Under the pieces are notes generated by a model. The model ran no database searches and was not told where the DNA came from. It saw only the letters and a program-made list of their open reading frames with translations. Shown here piece after piece: positions 26,155 to 35,579 of a DNA stretch of 39,917 nucleotides (the stretch's first letter is position 1; every line of letters starts with the position of its first letter). Both the position numbers and the translations under genes were made by a program. The stretch covers positions 1 to 39,917 of the forward strand of contig DASUHB010000044.1 of NCBI GenBank assembly GCA_036273715.1. Direction: 5' to 3'. The DNA comes from Gemmatimonadaceae bacterium (GTDB lineage Bacteria > Gemmatimonadota > Gemmatimonadetes > Gemmatimonadales > Gemmatimonadaceae).

Positions 26155-27609
26155 TTGATCGCGCAGAAAAAGCTCCCCGCGCAACGGGTGCTTCTGTGGC
26201 TAGCGCTCATTGCCACCGTGCTTGGGATTCTCGAGCCGTCCGCCATGCTACTGTCGATCGCGGCTGCAGGCGTCGGCATCGCTGTGGTCGTGCGCGACAT
26301 CGCAGGTTTGAGGCGTGGTGCGCTCACACCGATGACATTTTTCTCGCTGGCATTCGCCATAACCGGCGTCGCCAACGCCGTGGCCGTCCACTCACTTATC
26401 GAACGCGGCAACCAATCGCCGTTCGATCTCTACACTGCGCCGGATTACGTCTACTTCGCTTGCGAACTAATGCTGGTCGGCGGAACGGCGATCCTCGTCG
26501 GCTTCTATACTGCGCAACGTTGGCGGCCATGGCGTACTGTTGGGAAACTCCTGCCAAAGATCAAGGCGCGCGTAAACGACCGAGACCTGATCGTTGGCGG
26601 CGCTGCAATCGCCGTCTTGAGCATACTTATCACCAACGCGCTCGGCGCGAACCGCTTCGGCGCGGTCAGCGGGCTGATCGCACGCCTGCCTGACCTGACG
26701 ATCTTCACGCTCAGCCGTCTTGGCGCCGTGCGCCGGTCGCGCCGCGTGATGATGGTCGCGTTAGGCCTGATGCTGGTCGTGGCCGTGCAAGCGGCGCTAT
26801 TCGCGTACCTGCGAGCCGAGATCTTGCTGCCGATTCTTGCCCTGCTCACGGGGCTCGTCGTCGGAAGCCGCTCACTGGCCATCCTGCGCCGCCGCGCCTT
26901 GATTCCCGTCTATCTCCTAATCGCGCTGTTCGGTGTCAACTTCGCGACGTTAGGACGCATCCGATCCGAAGCAGGCGGAGGCGAAGCTCGTGTCGCAGCC
27001 TTCCGCGCCGCGTCGACAGCGAACGCCTCCGATTCCACGAGCGATGCGTCGGCCATTGTGGTCCGTCTGTCGACGATTAATCAACTGTCGCAAGTCGGAC
27101 TACTCGCCGTCCAAGGGGGCTTTCTCCATGGCGCGACACTCGAATACTTGGCTTTCGCCTTCGTGCCTCGCTTCCTGTGGGCCGCCAAGCCGAAGATCGC
27201 GAAGGGAGCGTGGTTCGCTAACCGAATCGGCCAAGCGATCTTGCGCCCGGATGGCACGTACAACAACTCGATCAATATGACGGTCCCCGGCGAGCTTTAT
27301 CTGAACTTTGGATGGGGCGGCGTCGTGGTCGGATCATACTTGTTCGGCGCGCTACTCGCGCTTTTCTGGTCGACCGCGATGTTCTGGGCAGACGATAGCA
27401 ATCCGCTCGGGACTGCATTCGGATTCTATCTCCTTTTGATTGGCATCGGGCTCGTCGCCGACCTGCAGATAATCGTCACGCTCGTCGCGATGTACTTGCT
27501 GTTCCTCGCCGGATCTCTGGTCATATCCGGCGTGCGAAGGAGTAAGCCGCTTGCGCCGATGCAACTGGCCACAGCTGACGTGCCAGCAGCCGCACGATTG
27601 CGAACCTGA
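26155..27609 (+). CDS. wzy: Wzy-like oligosaccharide repeat-unit polymerase
   Basis: The 484-residue integral membrane protein has about 10-12 hydrophobic helices, starting AQRVLLWLALIATVLGI. A large loop (about 275-345) precedes the block NNSINMTVPGELYLNFGWGG followed by VVVGSYLFGALLALFW, which is typical of Wzy-type O-antigen polymerases. It would join repeat units on the periplasmic side after Wzx flipping. The assigned start is TTG at 26155, 41 bases after the previous gene; the first helix begins soon after, which supports a start near there. Wzy proteins vary widely in sequence, so the call rests on topology, that late motif and context. Confidence 0.78.
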   Translation: MIAQKKLPAQRVLLWLALIATVLGILEPSAMLLSIAAAGVGIAVVVRDIAGLRRGALTPMTFFSLAFAITGVANAVAVHSLIERGNQSPFDLYTAPDYVYFACELMLVGGTAILVGFYTAQRWRPWRTVGKLLPKIKARVNDRDLIVGGAAIAVLSILITNALGANRFGAVSGLIARLPDLTIFTLSRLGAVRRSRRVMMVALGLMLVVAVQAALFAYLRAEILLPILALLTGLVVGSRSLAILRRRALIPVYLLIALFGVNFATLGRIRSEAGGGEARVAAFRAASTANASDSTSDASAIVVRLSTINQLSQVGLLAVQGGFLHGATLEYLAFAFVPRFLWAAKPKIAKGAWFANRIGQAILRPDGTYNNSINMTVPGELYLNFGWGGVVVGSYLFGALLALFWSTAMFWADDSNPLGTAFGFYLLLIGIGLVADLQIIVTLVAMYLLFLAGSLVISGVRRSKPLAPMQLATADVPAAARLRT

Positions 27610-27612
27610 GTG

Positions 27613-28728
27613 ATGTCGCTGCCCCCCACGCGGATCCCCTCATACGAGTCTGCAGCGGACGACGCGCTGACGCCTAACGCCAATGGGCGGCGAGCCATCG
27701 TGGTCTGCGACCAGTGGCTCGGGAGCAATGGCTACGCCGGGATGAAAGCGCTACGTCGCGCAGGCTGGAGCGTTGAGGTCGCCGCCGAGTGGGAGTTCGT
27801 TCCGGTTCGCTGGCGTACAACGGGGATGCGCGTCGTTGGACGCATGGTCCGAGCCTCCGCAGTACGCGAGTTCAACGCGCACATAGCGGCCGTCGCTCGA
27901 GACTTGCGCCCGGAAATGTTCCTCGCGTTCAAGGGGATGTTCGTACAATCGAGAACAATCGATGCCATGCGCCAACTCGGCACTCGATCGTACTGTTTCT
28001 ACCCCGACGTCTCCTTTCGCACGCACGGGCCTTATCTTGCTGGCGCGCTCCCACGATACGACTGGGTGTTCACGACCAAATCGTTCGGCCTGCACGACCT
28101 GCGCGACCAGCTTGGTATGCCCCGCGCGAGCAAGCTCGATCACGCATTCGACCCGGACCTGCATCGCCCCGTTTGTCTAACGAAGGACGACATCGATCGC
28201 TATCAGTGCGACGTCTCATTCATCGGCACGTGGTCAGCAAAGAAAGAAAAGGTCCTGTCATCTCTCGTAGCCGCGCGGCCGAACCTACGGCTCCGCGTCT
28301 GGGGCCACCAATGGAACCGGGCGAGCGCAGCCGGCCCATTGGCCAAGTGCATTGAGCATCGTGCGGTCGTCGGTGGCGAGTACGTCCGCGCGATCGCCGG
28401 CTCGGCGATCAACCTCGGGATACTGAGTGAACAACGCACCGGCTCATCGGCTGGCGATCAGATTACTAGCCGAACGTTTCACACGCCGGCGTGCGGTGGC
28501 TTTCTGCTGCATGAACGAACGCACGAGGTGCTTCAGATCTTTGACGACGGATCGAGCATCGTCTGCTTCGGCGATGACGCCGAGATGATCGAGCGCGTCG
28601 ACGAGTATCTGGCTGCACCCGTCCGCCGGCGGGAGATCGCGGAACGCGGTCGACGCGTGGTCGAATCCACGCACAGCTGGGACGCGCGGATTCAGGAAAT
28701 TCTCGCGCTTCACGACGCGCAACGATGA
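27613..28728 (+). CDS. CgeB-like glycosyltransferase
   Basis: The 371-residue protein resembles the CgeB/spore-protein-like glycosyltransferase group. The N-terminal half has RDLRPEMFLAFKGMFVQS and the YCFYPDVSFRTHGPYL segment. The C-terminal half has CDVSFIGTWSAKKEKVLSSL, followed by RLRVWGHQW and the nucleotide-binding region RTFHTPACGGFLLHERTHEV. I use ATG 27613; a GTG one codon earlier directly after the preceding stop is equally possible. The stop overlaps the next start (ATGA). The role in glycan assembly is inferred from position. Confidence 0.82.
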   Translation: MSLPPTRIPSYESAADDALTPNANGRRAIVVCDQWLGSNGYAGMKALRRAGWSVEVAAEWEFVPVRWRTTGMRVVGRMVRASAVREFNAHIAAVARDLRPEMFLAFKGMFVQSRTIDAMRQLGTRSYCFYPDVSFRTHGPYLAGALPRYDWVFTTKSFGLHDLRDQLGMPRASKLDHAFDPDLHRPVCLTKDDIDRYQCDVSFIGTWSAKKEKVLSSLVAARPNLRLRVWGHQWNRASAAGPLAKCIEHRAVVGGEYVRAIAGSAINLGILSEQRTGSSAGDQITSRTFHTPACGGFLLHERTHEVLQIFDDGSSIVCFGDDAEMIERVDEYLAAPVRRREIAERGRRVVESTHSWDARIQEILALHDAQR

Positions 28729-29957
28729 GCGACGCTGGCTCGTGTCGTCTCGCCATTCTAGCATCGCACCCGATTCAGTATTTCACGCCCGTGTATCGCC
28801 GGCTCGCAAGCGTGCCTGGCTTGGAGGTCGAAGTCTGGTACTGCAGAGATTTCGGTGCGCGTCCGAGGTACGATCAGCAGTTCGATCGCGTCGTCAAGTG
28901 GGATGTCGATCAGCTCGATGGATACAGCCACCGGTTCTTGTTCAACGCGAGTCCAATCAGCAACACCTTCAATCCGCTACACGCGATCAACCCCGGCGCA
29001 TTCTGGCGTATGTTTGGCAGATTCGATGCGCTGTGGGTGAACGGCTATTTGTATCCCAGCAACTATCTCGCGGCAATCGCCGCGAAGGCGTCGCGCGCGC
29101 GCGTCCTAATGCGAAGTGAGCTGCGCGCCGATATGCGTCGGGATTCGAAGGTGCCGCAATCGCTTCGCGACGCGATCATCCGTCGGTGGATCGCGATGAG
29201 CGATGCCTTGCTCTACATCGGCTGCCGCAATCGCGAGGCATACCTCGCGTACGGTGCGGATGACAGCAAATTGTTCTTCACACCCTATAGCGTCGATGTC
29301 GACGAGCTCGCGGCAGCGGGCGCGAGACGCGCCGATTGCGGCACGTTGCGTCGGCAATGGGGCGTCCCCGAGGATCGCATAGTACTCTTGTTCGTTGGGA
29401 AGCTCACGCCACGCAAACACCCCGAAGCAATGCTGCATCTCGCCGCCGAGTGTGGCAGAAATGTACAGATCGTGCTGGTCGGCAGCGGCCCGCTCGAGCA
29501 GCAGCTCCATGCCGAAGTCGCGCGCATTGGTTTGACCAACGTATCGTTTCTCGGATTCGTCAACCAGCGCCGCCTGCCCGAGGTCTACGCTCTCGCCGAT
29601 GTCTTCGTAATGCCATCGGAAAACGAACCATGGGGACTCGTGCTCAATGAGGCGATGGCCGCTGGCCTGCCGCCGGTCGTGTGCGCGGATGTGGGCGCTT
29701 CGGCAGATCTGATTCGCGAAGGCGAGACCGGCTTCACGTTCGCGAATGGCGATTGGAGCGCAATGACGGCGCTCGTCCGGCAGCTCGTAACTAATCCTAA
29801 GGCTCGAGCGATCGTCGGCGCAGCGGCGCGCACGGTGTCCCACCGCTATAGCTATCGCGCGACGGCGAGTGGAGTGGTCGACGCGCTCACATCGTTAGGC
29901 GTATACGCCACACCATCCGCGGTGACCGCTATGAGACCTGCGCACGACCGCGCGTGA
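28725..29957 (+). CDS. Glycosyltransferase family 4
   Basis: The 410-residue GT-B protein opens CRLAILASHPIQYFTPVYRR, a common GT4 beginning. The interdomain strand is VLLFVGKLTPRKHPEAMLHL. The donor motif from residue 298 reads SENEPWGLVLNEAMAAGLPP, with the two glutamates seven apart. It is coupled to both neighbours (ATGA before, GTGA after). It would add one sugar to the lipid-linked intermediate at the cytoplasmic face. Confidence 0.9.
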   Translation: MSDAGSCRLAILASHPIQYFTPVYRRLASVPGLEVEVWYCRDFGARPRYDQQFDRVVKWDVDQLDGYSHRFLFNASPISNTFNPLHAINPGAFWRMFGRFDALWVNGYLYPSNYLAAIAAKASRARVLMRSELRADMRRDSKVPQSLRDAIIRRWIAMSDALLYIGCRNREAYLAYGADDSKLFFTPYSVDVDELAAAGARRADCGTLRRQWGVPEDRIVLLFVGKLTPRKHPEAMLHLAAECGRNVQIVLVGSGPLEQQLHAEVARIGLTNVSFLGFVNQRRLPEVYALADVFVMPSENEPWGLVLNEAMAAGLPPVVCADVGASADLIREGETGFTFANGDWSAMTALVRQLVTNPKARAIVGAAARTVSHRYSYRATASGVVDALTSLGVYATPSAVTAMRPAHDRA

Positions 29958-31177
29958 CGGGTCGCTTTCTCGTCTGTGGGGCGGCGCCGGGTGCAGCCGC
30001 AGGCAACGCGACCAGCACACAAGTGCTGTGCGATGCGTTGGAGACTTTCGGCACGGTCGACGTGCTGACGCATGCCATTCGGCCGATCCCGACTTGGCAC
30101 GAGGCACAGACAGCGGCGCACCGAACGATCATGGTCGGCGTCCAGCCGGCTCTCGTGCACGGAGAGGCCCTGATCCCGGGGCGATTGTTTCGTCGCCGCC
30201 TGCGGGCCGCGCGCTACGATCTAATCTGGGCGGTGAATTCCCGCTACGCCGGAGTTCCAAGCGGCGCGGGTGTTCCATATCTCGTCTGGGAAGCAACGCC
30301 GATCCGCGACGAGCTGCGCGCGATATCCGTGCGCGAAGTTAGGCGGGCGGGTCGCGGCTCTGGCGCCGGTCTCATCGCGCATCGGGCGAGTCTCGCGTTG
30401 GGCGAACGCCTCGAGCGTCGGGTTCTCGTGGGCGCCACCAAGCTGTACGCGATGAGCGAGTACACCCGCGAACGCCTGTTGGACATTCACCGGTTGCGAA
30501 CGTCACACGTGGATGTTTTGCCGCATCCCCCGTCCCGCGCCTTTCTCGATACGCTGCGCAGGCACGGCGGCGCGGCCGCACGTGCGCCGCGAAGGATCGA
30601 TGCTGTACCTCGCCTCCTGTTCGTTGGGCGAGCGGATGATCCGAGGAAGAACGTCGCGCTGCTCTTCGACACGTGCCGCCTGCTCGAGGCCGCGGGGATC
30701 CCCGCTCGTCTCACCGTAGTCGGTCCTCGAACGGAACGATGGGCGCAAGCGCAGGATCTCTCTCCGAACATCGAGCTGGTCGGTCCGGTCGAACTCGATC
30801 GGTTGGTTGCGTTGTATCTCTCGCACGACGCGCTGGTACTTCCGTCGAGACAAGAAGGATTCGGCATCGTTGTAGCCGAAGCGCTCCATACTGGACTGCC
30901 CGTCATATCAACGCCCTGTGGTGGTCCCGAGGATGTCTTGCGCCAGAGTAAGGGCGGTATGATCGCGGGCTTCACGACCCAGGAGCTCGGCGATGCGATT
31001 CAGGCGGTCGTCACTAGCTTCGACGCCTGGAATCATGCGTCACGCTGTGGCGCGCAGTTCGCTGCGAGGGTGTTGTCGTTCGAGAGCCTAACGGACAACG
31101 TGCGCCGAATCTTGACCACCGTCATCGAAGGCGAGAGCCCGACGAGGGCTTCCGCCGTTGTCGCGACTGCTCGATGA
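29954..31177 (+). CDS. Glycosyltransferase family 4
   Basis: The 407-residue protein starts FLVCGAAPGAAAGNATSTQV, a glycine/alanine-rich first turn. The middle has AMSEYTRERLLDIHRL and the donor half starts RLLFVGRADDPRKNVALLFD. The E-x7-E motif from about residue 298 reads RQEGFGIVVAEALHTGLPV. The start is GTG overlapping the previous stop (GTGA), and the stop overlaps the next ATG (ATGA). Substrates unknown. Confidence 0.9.
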   Translation: MTGRFLVCGAAPGAAAGNATSTQVLCDALETFGTVDVLTHAIRPIPTWHEAQTAAHRTIMVGVQPALVHGEALIPGRLFRRRLRAARYDLIWAVNSRYAGVPSGAGVPYLVWEATPIRDELRAISVREVRRAGRGSGAGLIAHRASLALGERLERRVLVGATKLYAMSEYTRERLLDIHRLRTSHVDVLPHPPSRAFLDTLRRHGGAAARAPRRIDAVPRLLFVGRADDPRKNVALLFDTCRLLEAAGIPARLTVVGPRTERWAQAQDLSPNIELVGPVELDRLVALYLSHDALVLPSRQEGFGIVVAEALHTGLPVISTPCGGPEDVLRQSKGGMIAGFTTQELGDAIQAVVTSFDAWNHASRCGAQFAARVLSFESLTDNVRRILTTVIEGESPTRASAVVATAR

Positions 31178-32355
31178 GCGTTGCTGACAAGCTGCTTCCC
31201 CATCTGTCGCGACGAACGACGTCGGGCCAATTCATCGCCGAGATCGACGGGCTCCGGTTCGCGTCCATAGCTCTCGTTGTGGTGTTCCATCTGAGCGGCT
31301 ATACCGTGGGCAAATCATCGGCAATCCAAAGCGGGACACTCAATGACAATCTGTTGGCCCGCATTGCCGCGACAGGCCACTACGGTGTTCAGCTCTTCTT
31401 TGTGATCAGCGGGTTTGTGCTCGCGCTGCCCTTCGCTCGGCATTACTTCGATGCCGCACCCGCTCCTCGGCTGCGCGCGTACTATCTCCGTCGAGTCACG
31501 CGTCTCGAGCCGCCGTACATCCTCGCCATGCTACTTGTGTTCGTGGTCGCCTCTGCATTTTTTGGCGCGTCGTCGAGATATCTCTGGCCGCACTTACTTG
31601 CCAGTCTGGTATACCTACACAATCTCATGTACGGCGTGCCGAGCGTCGTCAACGTCGTCGCTTGGTCGCTCGAAGTCGAGGTACAGTTTTATCTGCTTGC
31701 GCCGCTTCTGGCGTGTGTCTTCGCCATTCGTCTTAAGTTAGGCCGCCGCCTCGTCGTCTTCGCCGGAGTTGCAGGCGCAATCCTATTGCAGCGCTACGAG
31801 ATTCAAGTCGATTCGCGGCTGTCGCTCACGCTTCTCAACTACCTTCAATATTTTCTGCTCGGATTTCTCCTCGCGGACTTTTATCTGTCGGAGTGGCGTG
31901 CTCCATCTCCCAATCAGCGCGTGTGGGATGCCGTTGGGGTGTTGTCATGGATCGCCATGGTCGCTGTGTGGGTGAACGTTCCACGACCCTTAGTGCTCTT
32001 TCCTCTTCTGGCGCTCATTGTCGTGTGTGCGACGTTTCGAGGTCGCCGGCTGCGTGCCGTATTCCGCAATCCCTGGGTCACGACAATTGGCGGCATGTGC
32101 TACACCATTTACCTGTTGCACTATCCTATCATCTCTGCAATCGGCCGACGCACTATTCGCATCGCGGCGAATGACGGCTTTGCACTGCACCTTCTCGTCC
32201 AAGCTGCGATTGTACTTCCGCTTCTCCTCTTCGTTTCCATCGTGTTCTTTGTAGCGATAGAGAGACCGTGCATGCAGAAGGATTGGCCGCAGCGTTTCGC
32301 CGCCGCCATTCGCTCGGCGTCCTGGGCGCGAACGCGGCAGTGGTATCGAGCGTGA
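31174..32355 (+). CDS. Acyltransferase 3 family membrane protein, copy 2
   Basis: This 393-residue multi-helix protein carries the acyltransferase 3 hallmarks: EIDGLRFASIALVVVFHLSG with the conserved Arg and His, QLFFVISGFVLALPFA, the basic loop YYLRRVTRLEPPYI, and VAWSLEVEVQFYLLAPLL. About ten membrane segments are visible. It is shorter and divergent from the gene at 9147, so the two probably acylate different positions. The stop precedes the next gene by 22 bases. Confidence 0.88.
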   Translation: MSVADKLLPHLSRRTTSGQFIAEIDGLRFASIALVVVFHLSGYTVGKSSAIQSGTLNDNLLARIAATGHYGVQLFFVISGFVLALPFARHYFDAAPAPRLRAYYLRRVTRLEPPYILAMLLVFVVASAFFGASSRYLWPHLLASLVYLHNLMYGVPSVVNVVAWSLEVEVQFYLLAPLLACVFAIRLKLGRRLVVFAGVAGAILLQRYEIQVDSRLSLTLLNYLQYFLLGFLLADFYLSEWRAPSPNQRVWDAVGVLSWIAMVAVWVNVPRPLVLFPLLALIVVCATFRGRRLRAVFRNPWVTTIGGMCYTIYLLHYPIISAIGRRTIRIAANDGFALHLLVQAAIVLPLLLFVSIVFFVAIERPCMQKDWPQRFAAAIRSASWARTRQWYRA

Positions 32356-32377
32356 TGCGCTTGGGGCGGGGCGCCTG

Positions 32378-33481
32378 ATGCGTATCCTCATCGACGCCCG
32401 ATCGGTGCGGACCCCCGCGGGGTCCCAGATCTTCCGAGGTCTTTGCCGTGGCTGGCTTCACGACCCGCGCGTTGATGCAGTCATCGCAGCCATTCCGAGA
32501 GGTTTTACCGAATCGGAAGTTCCGCATGACGTTGAGCCATTACGCGTGGCATCGAACAATTGGGCGAGCCACCTGCTCACCGACTTGCCACGCGCGGCTG
32601 ATCGGACCCGCGCTGACATCATCTTCTGCCCGAATGGAGTCGGACCGGCGGACACACGTGCTGTCGTGTACCTCCAAGACATGTTTCACTTTGTCTTCAA
32701 GGCGGCGTCAAACTCTGCAGCGCGGATCGCCGTCCAACGTGCGGTCCGCGCAGGCATCCGTGCGCTCTCGCATCCGTATCATCGCGTCGCTATCGCGGTT
32801 TCTCCTGCCATCGCGCTGGCAGCAGAAAGTCGCTTCCGGGTGCCCATCGAGATAGTCCCGAACGGCGTCGACGTCAGTGATCTGCTCTGGCACGGCGGGG
32901 GGGCATCCGTTCTCGTGTTAGGCGGCATAGGTGCGCGCAAGGACGAAGGGACGGCGCTGAATGCATGGGCGGCAATTGAGCGGCCGGACGGTATAATGCT
33001 CACGTTGGTCGGAGTCGAACCAAAACAACGCCGCGCGAGGCTGCGCCTCATGGCCCGAGATTTAGGCATCGGCAAATCGGTCGTGATACGCGGAATGCTG
33101 TCTCGTGGCCCCTATCTCAAAGAGCTGGCGCGGTGTGTCGTCTCGATTTCTTGTAGTCGGCTGGAAGCCTTTAGCTTGCCGGTGGCCGAAGCATTGATGA
33201 TGAACGCACCGATCGTCTGCAGCGATATTCCGGCGCACCTTGATCTGATCGCCCGAGCCGGCGCAGGTCGCATCTTTCCCCAACGCGACTCTGCTGCGTT
33301 GGGCGCCATCATCTCGGAGGCACTGCACGGTGTGCTCCCCCCACGCACGGGTGGACCGGTGCCGGGTTGGGACTGGCACAGCCGCGCCGCGCAGCAGATC
33401 GACATCTTCGAGCGCTACGTGCTCGACCCGCTGGTCGCAAAGGATCATCGGAAGGCTTCAATGCGCCGCAGCGGCTCCTAA
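32378..33481 (+). CDS. Glycosyltransferase family 4
   Basis: The 367-residue protein opens MRILIDARSVRTPAGSQIFR. It has VVYLQDMFHFVFKAAS in the acceptor half and IVPNGVDVSDLLW before the donor half. The donor motif at about residue 260 reads SRLEAFSLPVAEALMMNAPI, with Glu residues seven or more apart. It is short for the family because loops in the acceptor domain are reduced. The role in sugar addition is inferred from the motif and the cluster. Confidence 0.86.
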   Translation: MRILIDARSVRTPAGSQIFRGLCRGWLHDPRVDAVIAAIPRGFTESEVPHDVEPLRVASNNWASHLLTDLPRAADRTRADIIFCPNGVGPADTRAVVYLQDMFHFVFKAASNSAARIAVQRAVRAGIRALSHPYHRVAIAVSPAIALAAESRFRVPIEIVPNGVDVSDLLWHGGGASVLVLGGIGARKDEGTALNAWAAIERPDGIMLTLVGVEPKQRRARLRLMARDLGIGKSVVIRGMLSRGPYLKELARCVVSISCSRLEAFSLPVAEALMMNAPIVCSDIPAHLDLIARAGAGRIFPQRDSAALGAIISEALHGVLPPRTGGPVPGWDWHSRAAQQIDIFERYVLDPLVAKDHRKASMRRSGS

Positions 33482-33529
33482 CCGAATCACTCGCGTGTCG
33501 CATTTTCGGCCAGAACGGCCGGCTCGCTC

Positions 33530-34276
33530 GTGAACCTCTCCGGCATATCCAATCGGTCCGTCGCTGGCCGGTTGCTGCGCCTGCCGCTGCGGCTCATTCC
33601 GTCTGAGATGCCGCTGCGAATTCTACAAGGGCCGCTGCGCGGATATCGCTGGATCGCCGCCTCGAGCAACCACGGATGCTGGCTCGGATCCTACGAGTAT
33701 GCCAAGCAACGACTCTTCGCCCGCAGGGTGCACGTCGGCGACGTCGTGTTCGATGTGGGAGCGAACGTCGGGTTCTACACGCTGCTCGCAGCAGCAAGAG
33801 TTGGCGAGACTGGTCGGGTCATCGCGTTTGAGCCGCTGCCGAAAAACGTGCAGCGTATCCATCAACATCTTCGGCTCAATCGCCTTGAAAATGTGCAGGT
33901 GATGGAGGCGGCGGTGGGCGCACGGAGTGGAACCGCACGCTTCCAACCGCACGCCAGTAATGCCATGGGGAAGGTGTCAGCCAATGGAATTGTCGGCGTG
34001 GAGCTCGTCTCACTCGATGTCCTCACCGATTCGAAGTCGATTCCCGATCCGACCCTCATCAAAATCGATGTCGAGGGCGCCGAGCTGGATGTGCTCAAGG
34101 GCGCCGCACGCACGCTCGATCGGGCGCGTCCGGCCATTCTGCTCGCAACGCACGGATCCGTCGTTCATCGAGCGTGCTGCGACTTTCTTCGAGCTGCTGG
34201 CTATTCGCTCGCTCCGAGTGATACGTCCGTCGCGTCGATCGATGACACAGACGAAATCCTCGCCACGCCAGTATAA
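33530..34276 (+). CDS. FkbM family methyltransferase, copy 2
   Basis: The 248-residue protein has a canonical FkbM core: GDVVFDVGANVGFYTLLAAA (motif I), GRVIAFEPLPKNVQRI, and TLIKIDVEGAELDVLKGAAR. Unlike copy 1 at 25316 its SAM-binding motif is intact. The GTG at 33530 is used; an internal ATG (33608) is a weaker alternative because the stretch LLRLPLRLIPSEMPLRIL before it reads as a normal N-terminus. The likely role is O-methylation of the polysaccharide. Confidence 0.87.
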   Translation: MNLSGISNRSVAGRLLRLPLRLIPSEMPLRILQGPLRGYRWIAASSNHGCWLGSYEYAKQRLFARRVHVGDVVFDVGANVGFYTLLAAARVGETGRVIAFEPLPKNVQRIHQHLRLNRLENVQVMEAAVGARSGTARFQPHASNAMGKVSANGIVGVELVSLDVLTDSKSIPDPTLIKIDVEGAELDVLKGAARTLDRARPAILLATHGSVVHRACCDFLRAAGYSLAPSDTSVASIDDTDEILATPV

Positions 34277-34291
34277 CGAGTAGGTGAGAGC

Positions 34292-35560
34292 GTGACAGCC
34301 GTTCGATACGATCCGACGGGCGACGCTCGAACGATCCTCGCTCCGGCGAGCGCGCACTTCCGCCTCCTCTGGGTCAACCACTTCGCCGTCGCCCCCTCCG
34401 ATGGCGGCGGCACGCGCCACTTCGACCTCGCCCACGGCCTACGCCCCCACGGCTGGCACGTCACGATCGCCGCCTCCGACTTCCACCTCCACTCGCGGGG
34501 CTATACCCGACGCACGGCGCCCGAAGAAAATTCCGCGATCGCCGAACGCGTCGATGACGTCGACTTCCTCTGGCTCTACGCCCCGCCCTACAAACGCAAC
34601 GACTGGCGACGCGCCCGCAACTGGCTCTCGTTCTCGCGCTCCCTCGGCCGCCTTTCGCCTAACGCAACACGGCCCGACGTGATCATCGGATCCTCGCCGC
34701 ACCTCTTCGCCGCCCACGCCGCGTACCGCATGGCCCGCCGACTTTGCGTACCCTTCGTCCTCGAGATCCGAGACCTCTGGCCCGAAAGCATCGTCGCCGC
34801 CGGCGGCCGCCGCGGTCCTGCCTACCACACCCTCGGCGCCCTCGCCAAACACCTCTACGCCCGAGCCGACCGCATCATCATCCTCGCCCGAGGCACCGGC
34901 GACCACCTCGCCGCCCGCGGCGTCGACTGCCGCAAGATGGTCTACGTGCCTAACGGAGCTGATCCCGCGCCAAACCCGCACCCGTGGCCGGCGCCCGACG
35001 CACCATTCACGCTCGTCTACGCCGGCGCCCACGGCCCCGCCAACGGCCTCGACACGGTGCTCGACGCCGCCGCGCTTGTCAAAGACCGGCCGATCCGCAT
35101 TCTCCTCGTCGGCGACGGACCCGCCAAAGCCGCTCTCGCCGCTCGCGCCGCGCGCGAGCAACTGCCTAACGTCGAGTTCCGCGACCCCGTCCCCAAGACG
35201 GCCATGCCGGACCTCCTCGCCTCGGCCCACGCGGGCCTCATGGTCCTCCGCGACGCGCCACTCTTCGCCTTCGGCGTGAGCCCGAATAAACTCTTCGACT
35301 ACCTCGCCGCGGGACTGCCCGTCGTCTGCAACGTCCCCGGCGAAGTTGCCGGCATGCTCCGCGATGCGGCCGCCGGAGAACAGGCCGCGGACTCGTCGGC
35401 GCGCGCACTCGCCGACGCCATCGTCCGCCTCGCCAAACGCCCGCCGGACACGCTCCGCACCATGGGCGACGCCGCACGCGACTGGATCTCCCGCGAACAC
35501 AGCCGCCCCGTCCTCGCCCAACGACTCGACGCGGCCCTCCGCCCGCTCGTCGCCACGTGA
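34292..35560 (+). CDS. Glycosyltransferase family 4 (WbuB/WcaI-like)
   Basis: The 422-residue GT-B protein has LLWVNHFAVAPSDGGGTRHF at the N-terminus, FVLEIRDLWPESIVAAGG in the acceptor half, YVPNGADPAP before the donor half, and SPNKLFDYLAAGLPVVCNVP at the donor site (about 328-347). This set matches WbuB/WcaI-type transferases, several of which use amino sugars such as L-FucNAc; that donor is only a suggestion. From this gene onward codons end in C or G far more strictly than in the genes just upstream, and the octamer reappears (34668, 34949, 35165). GTG start; the stop is 19 bases before the next ATG. Confidence 0.88.
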   Translation: MTAVRYDPTGDARTILAPASAHFRLLWVNHFAVAPSDGGGTRHFDLAHGLRPHGWHVTIAASDFHLHSRGYTRRTAPEENSAIAERVDDVDFLWLYAPPYKRNDWRRARNWLSFSRSLGRLSPNATRPDVIIGSSPHLFAAHAAYRMARRLCVPFVLEIRDLWPESIVAAGGRRGPAYHTLGALAKHLYARADRIIILARGTGDHLAARGVDCRKMVYVPNGADPAPNPHPWPAPDAPFTLVYAGAHGPANGLDTVLDAAALVKDRPIRILLVGDGPAKAALAARAAREQLPNVEFRDPVPKTAMPDLLASAHAGLMVLRDAPLFAFGVSPNKLFDYLAAGLPVVCNVPGEVAGMLRDAAAGEQAADSSARALADAIVRLAKRPPDTLRTMGDAARDWISREHSRPVLAQRLDAALRPLVAT

Positions 35561-35579
35561 TCGTCGCACGCCCCGCCCG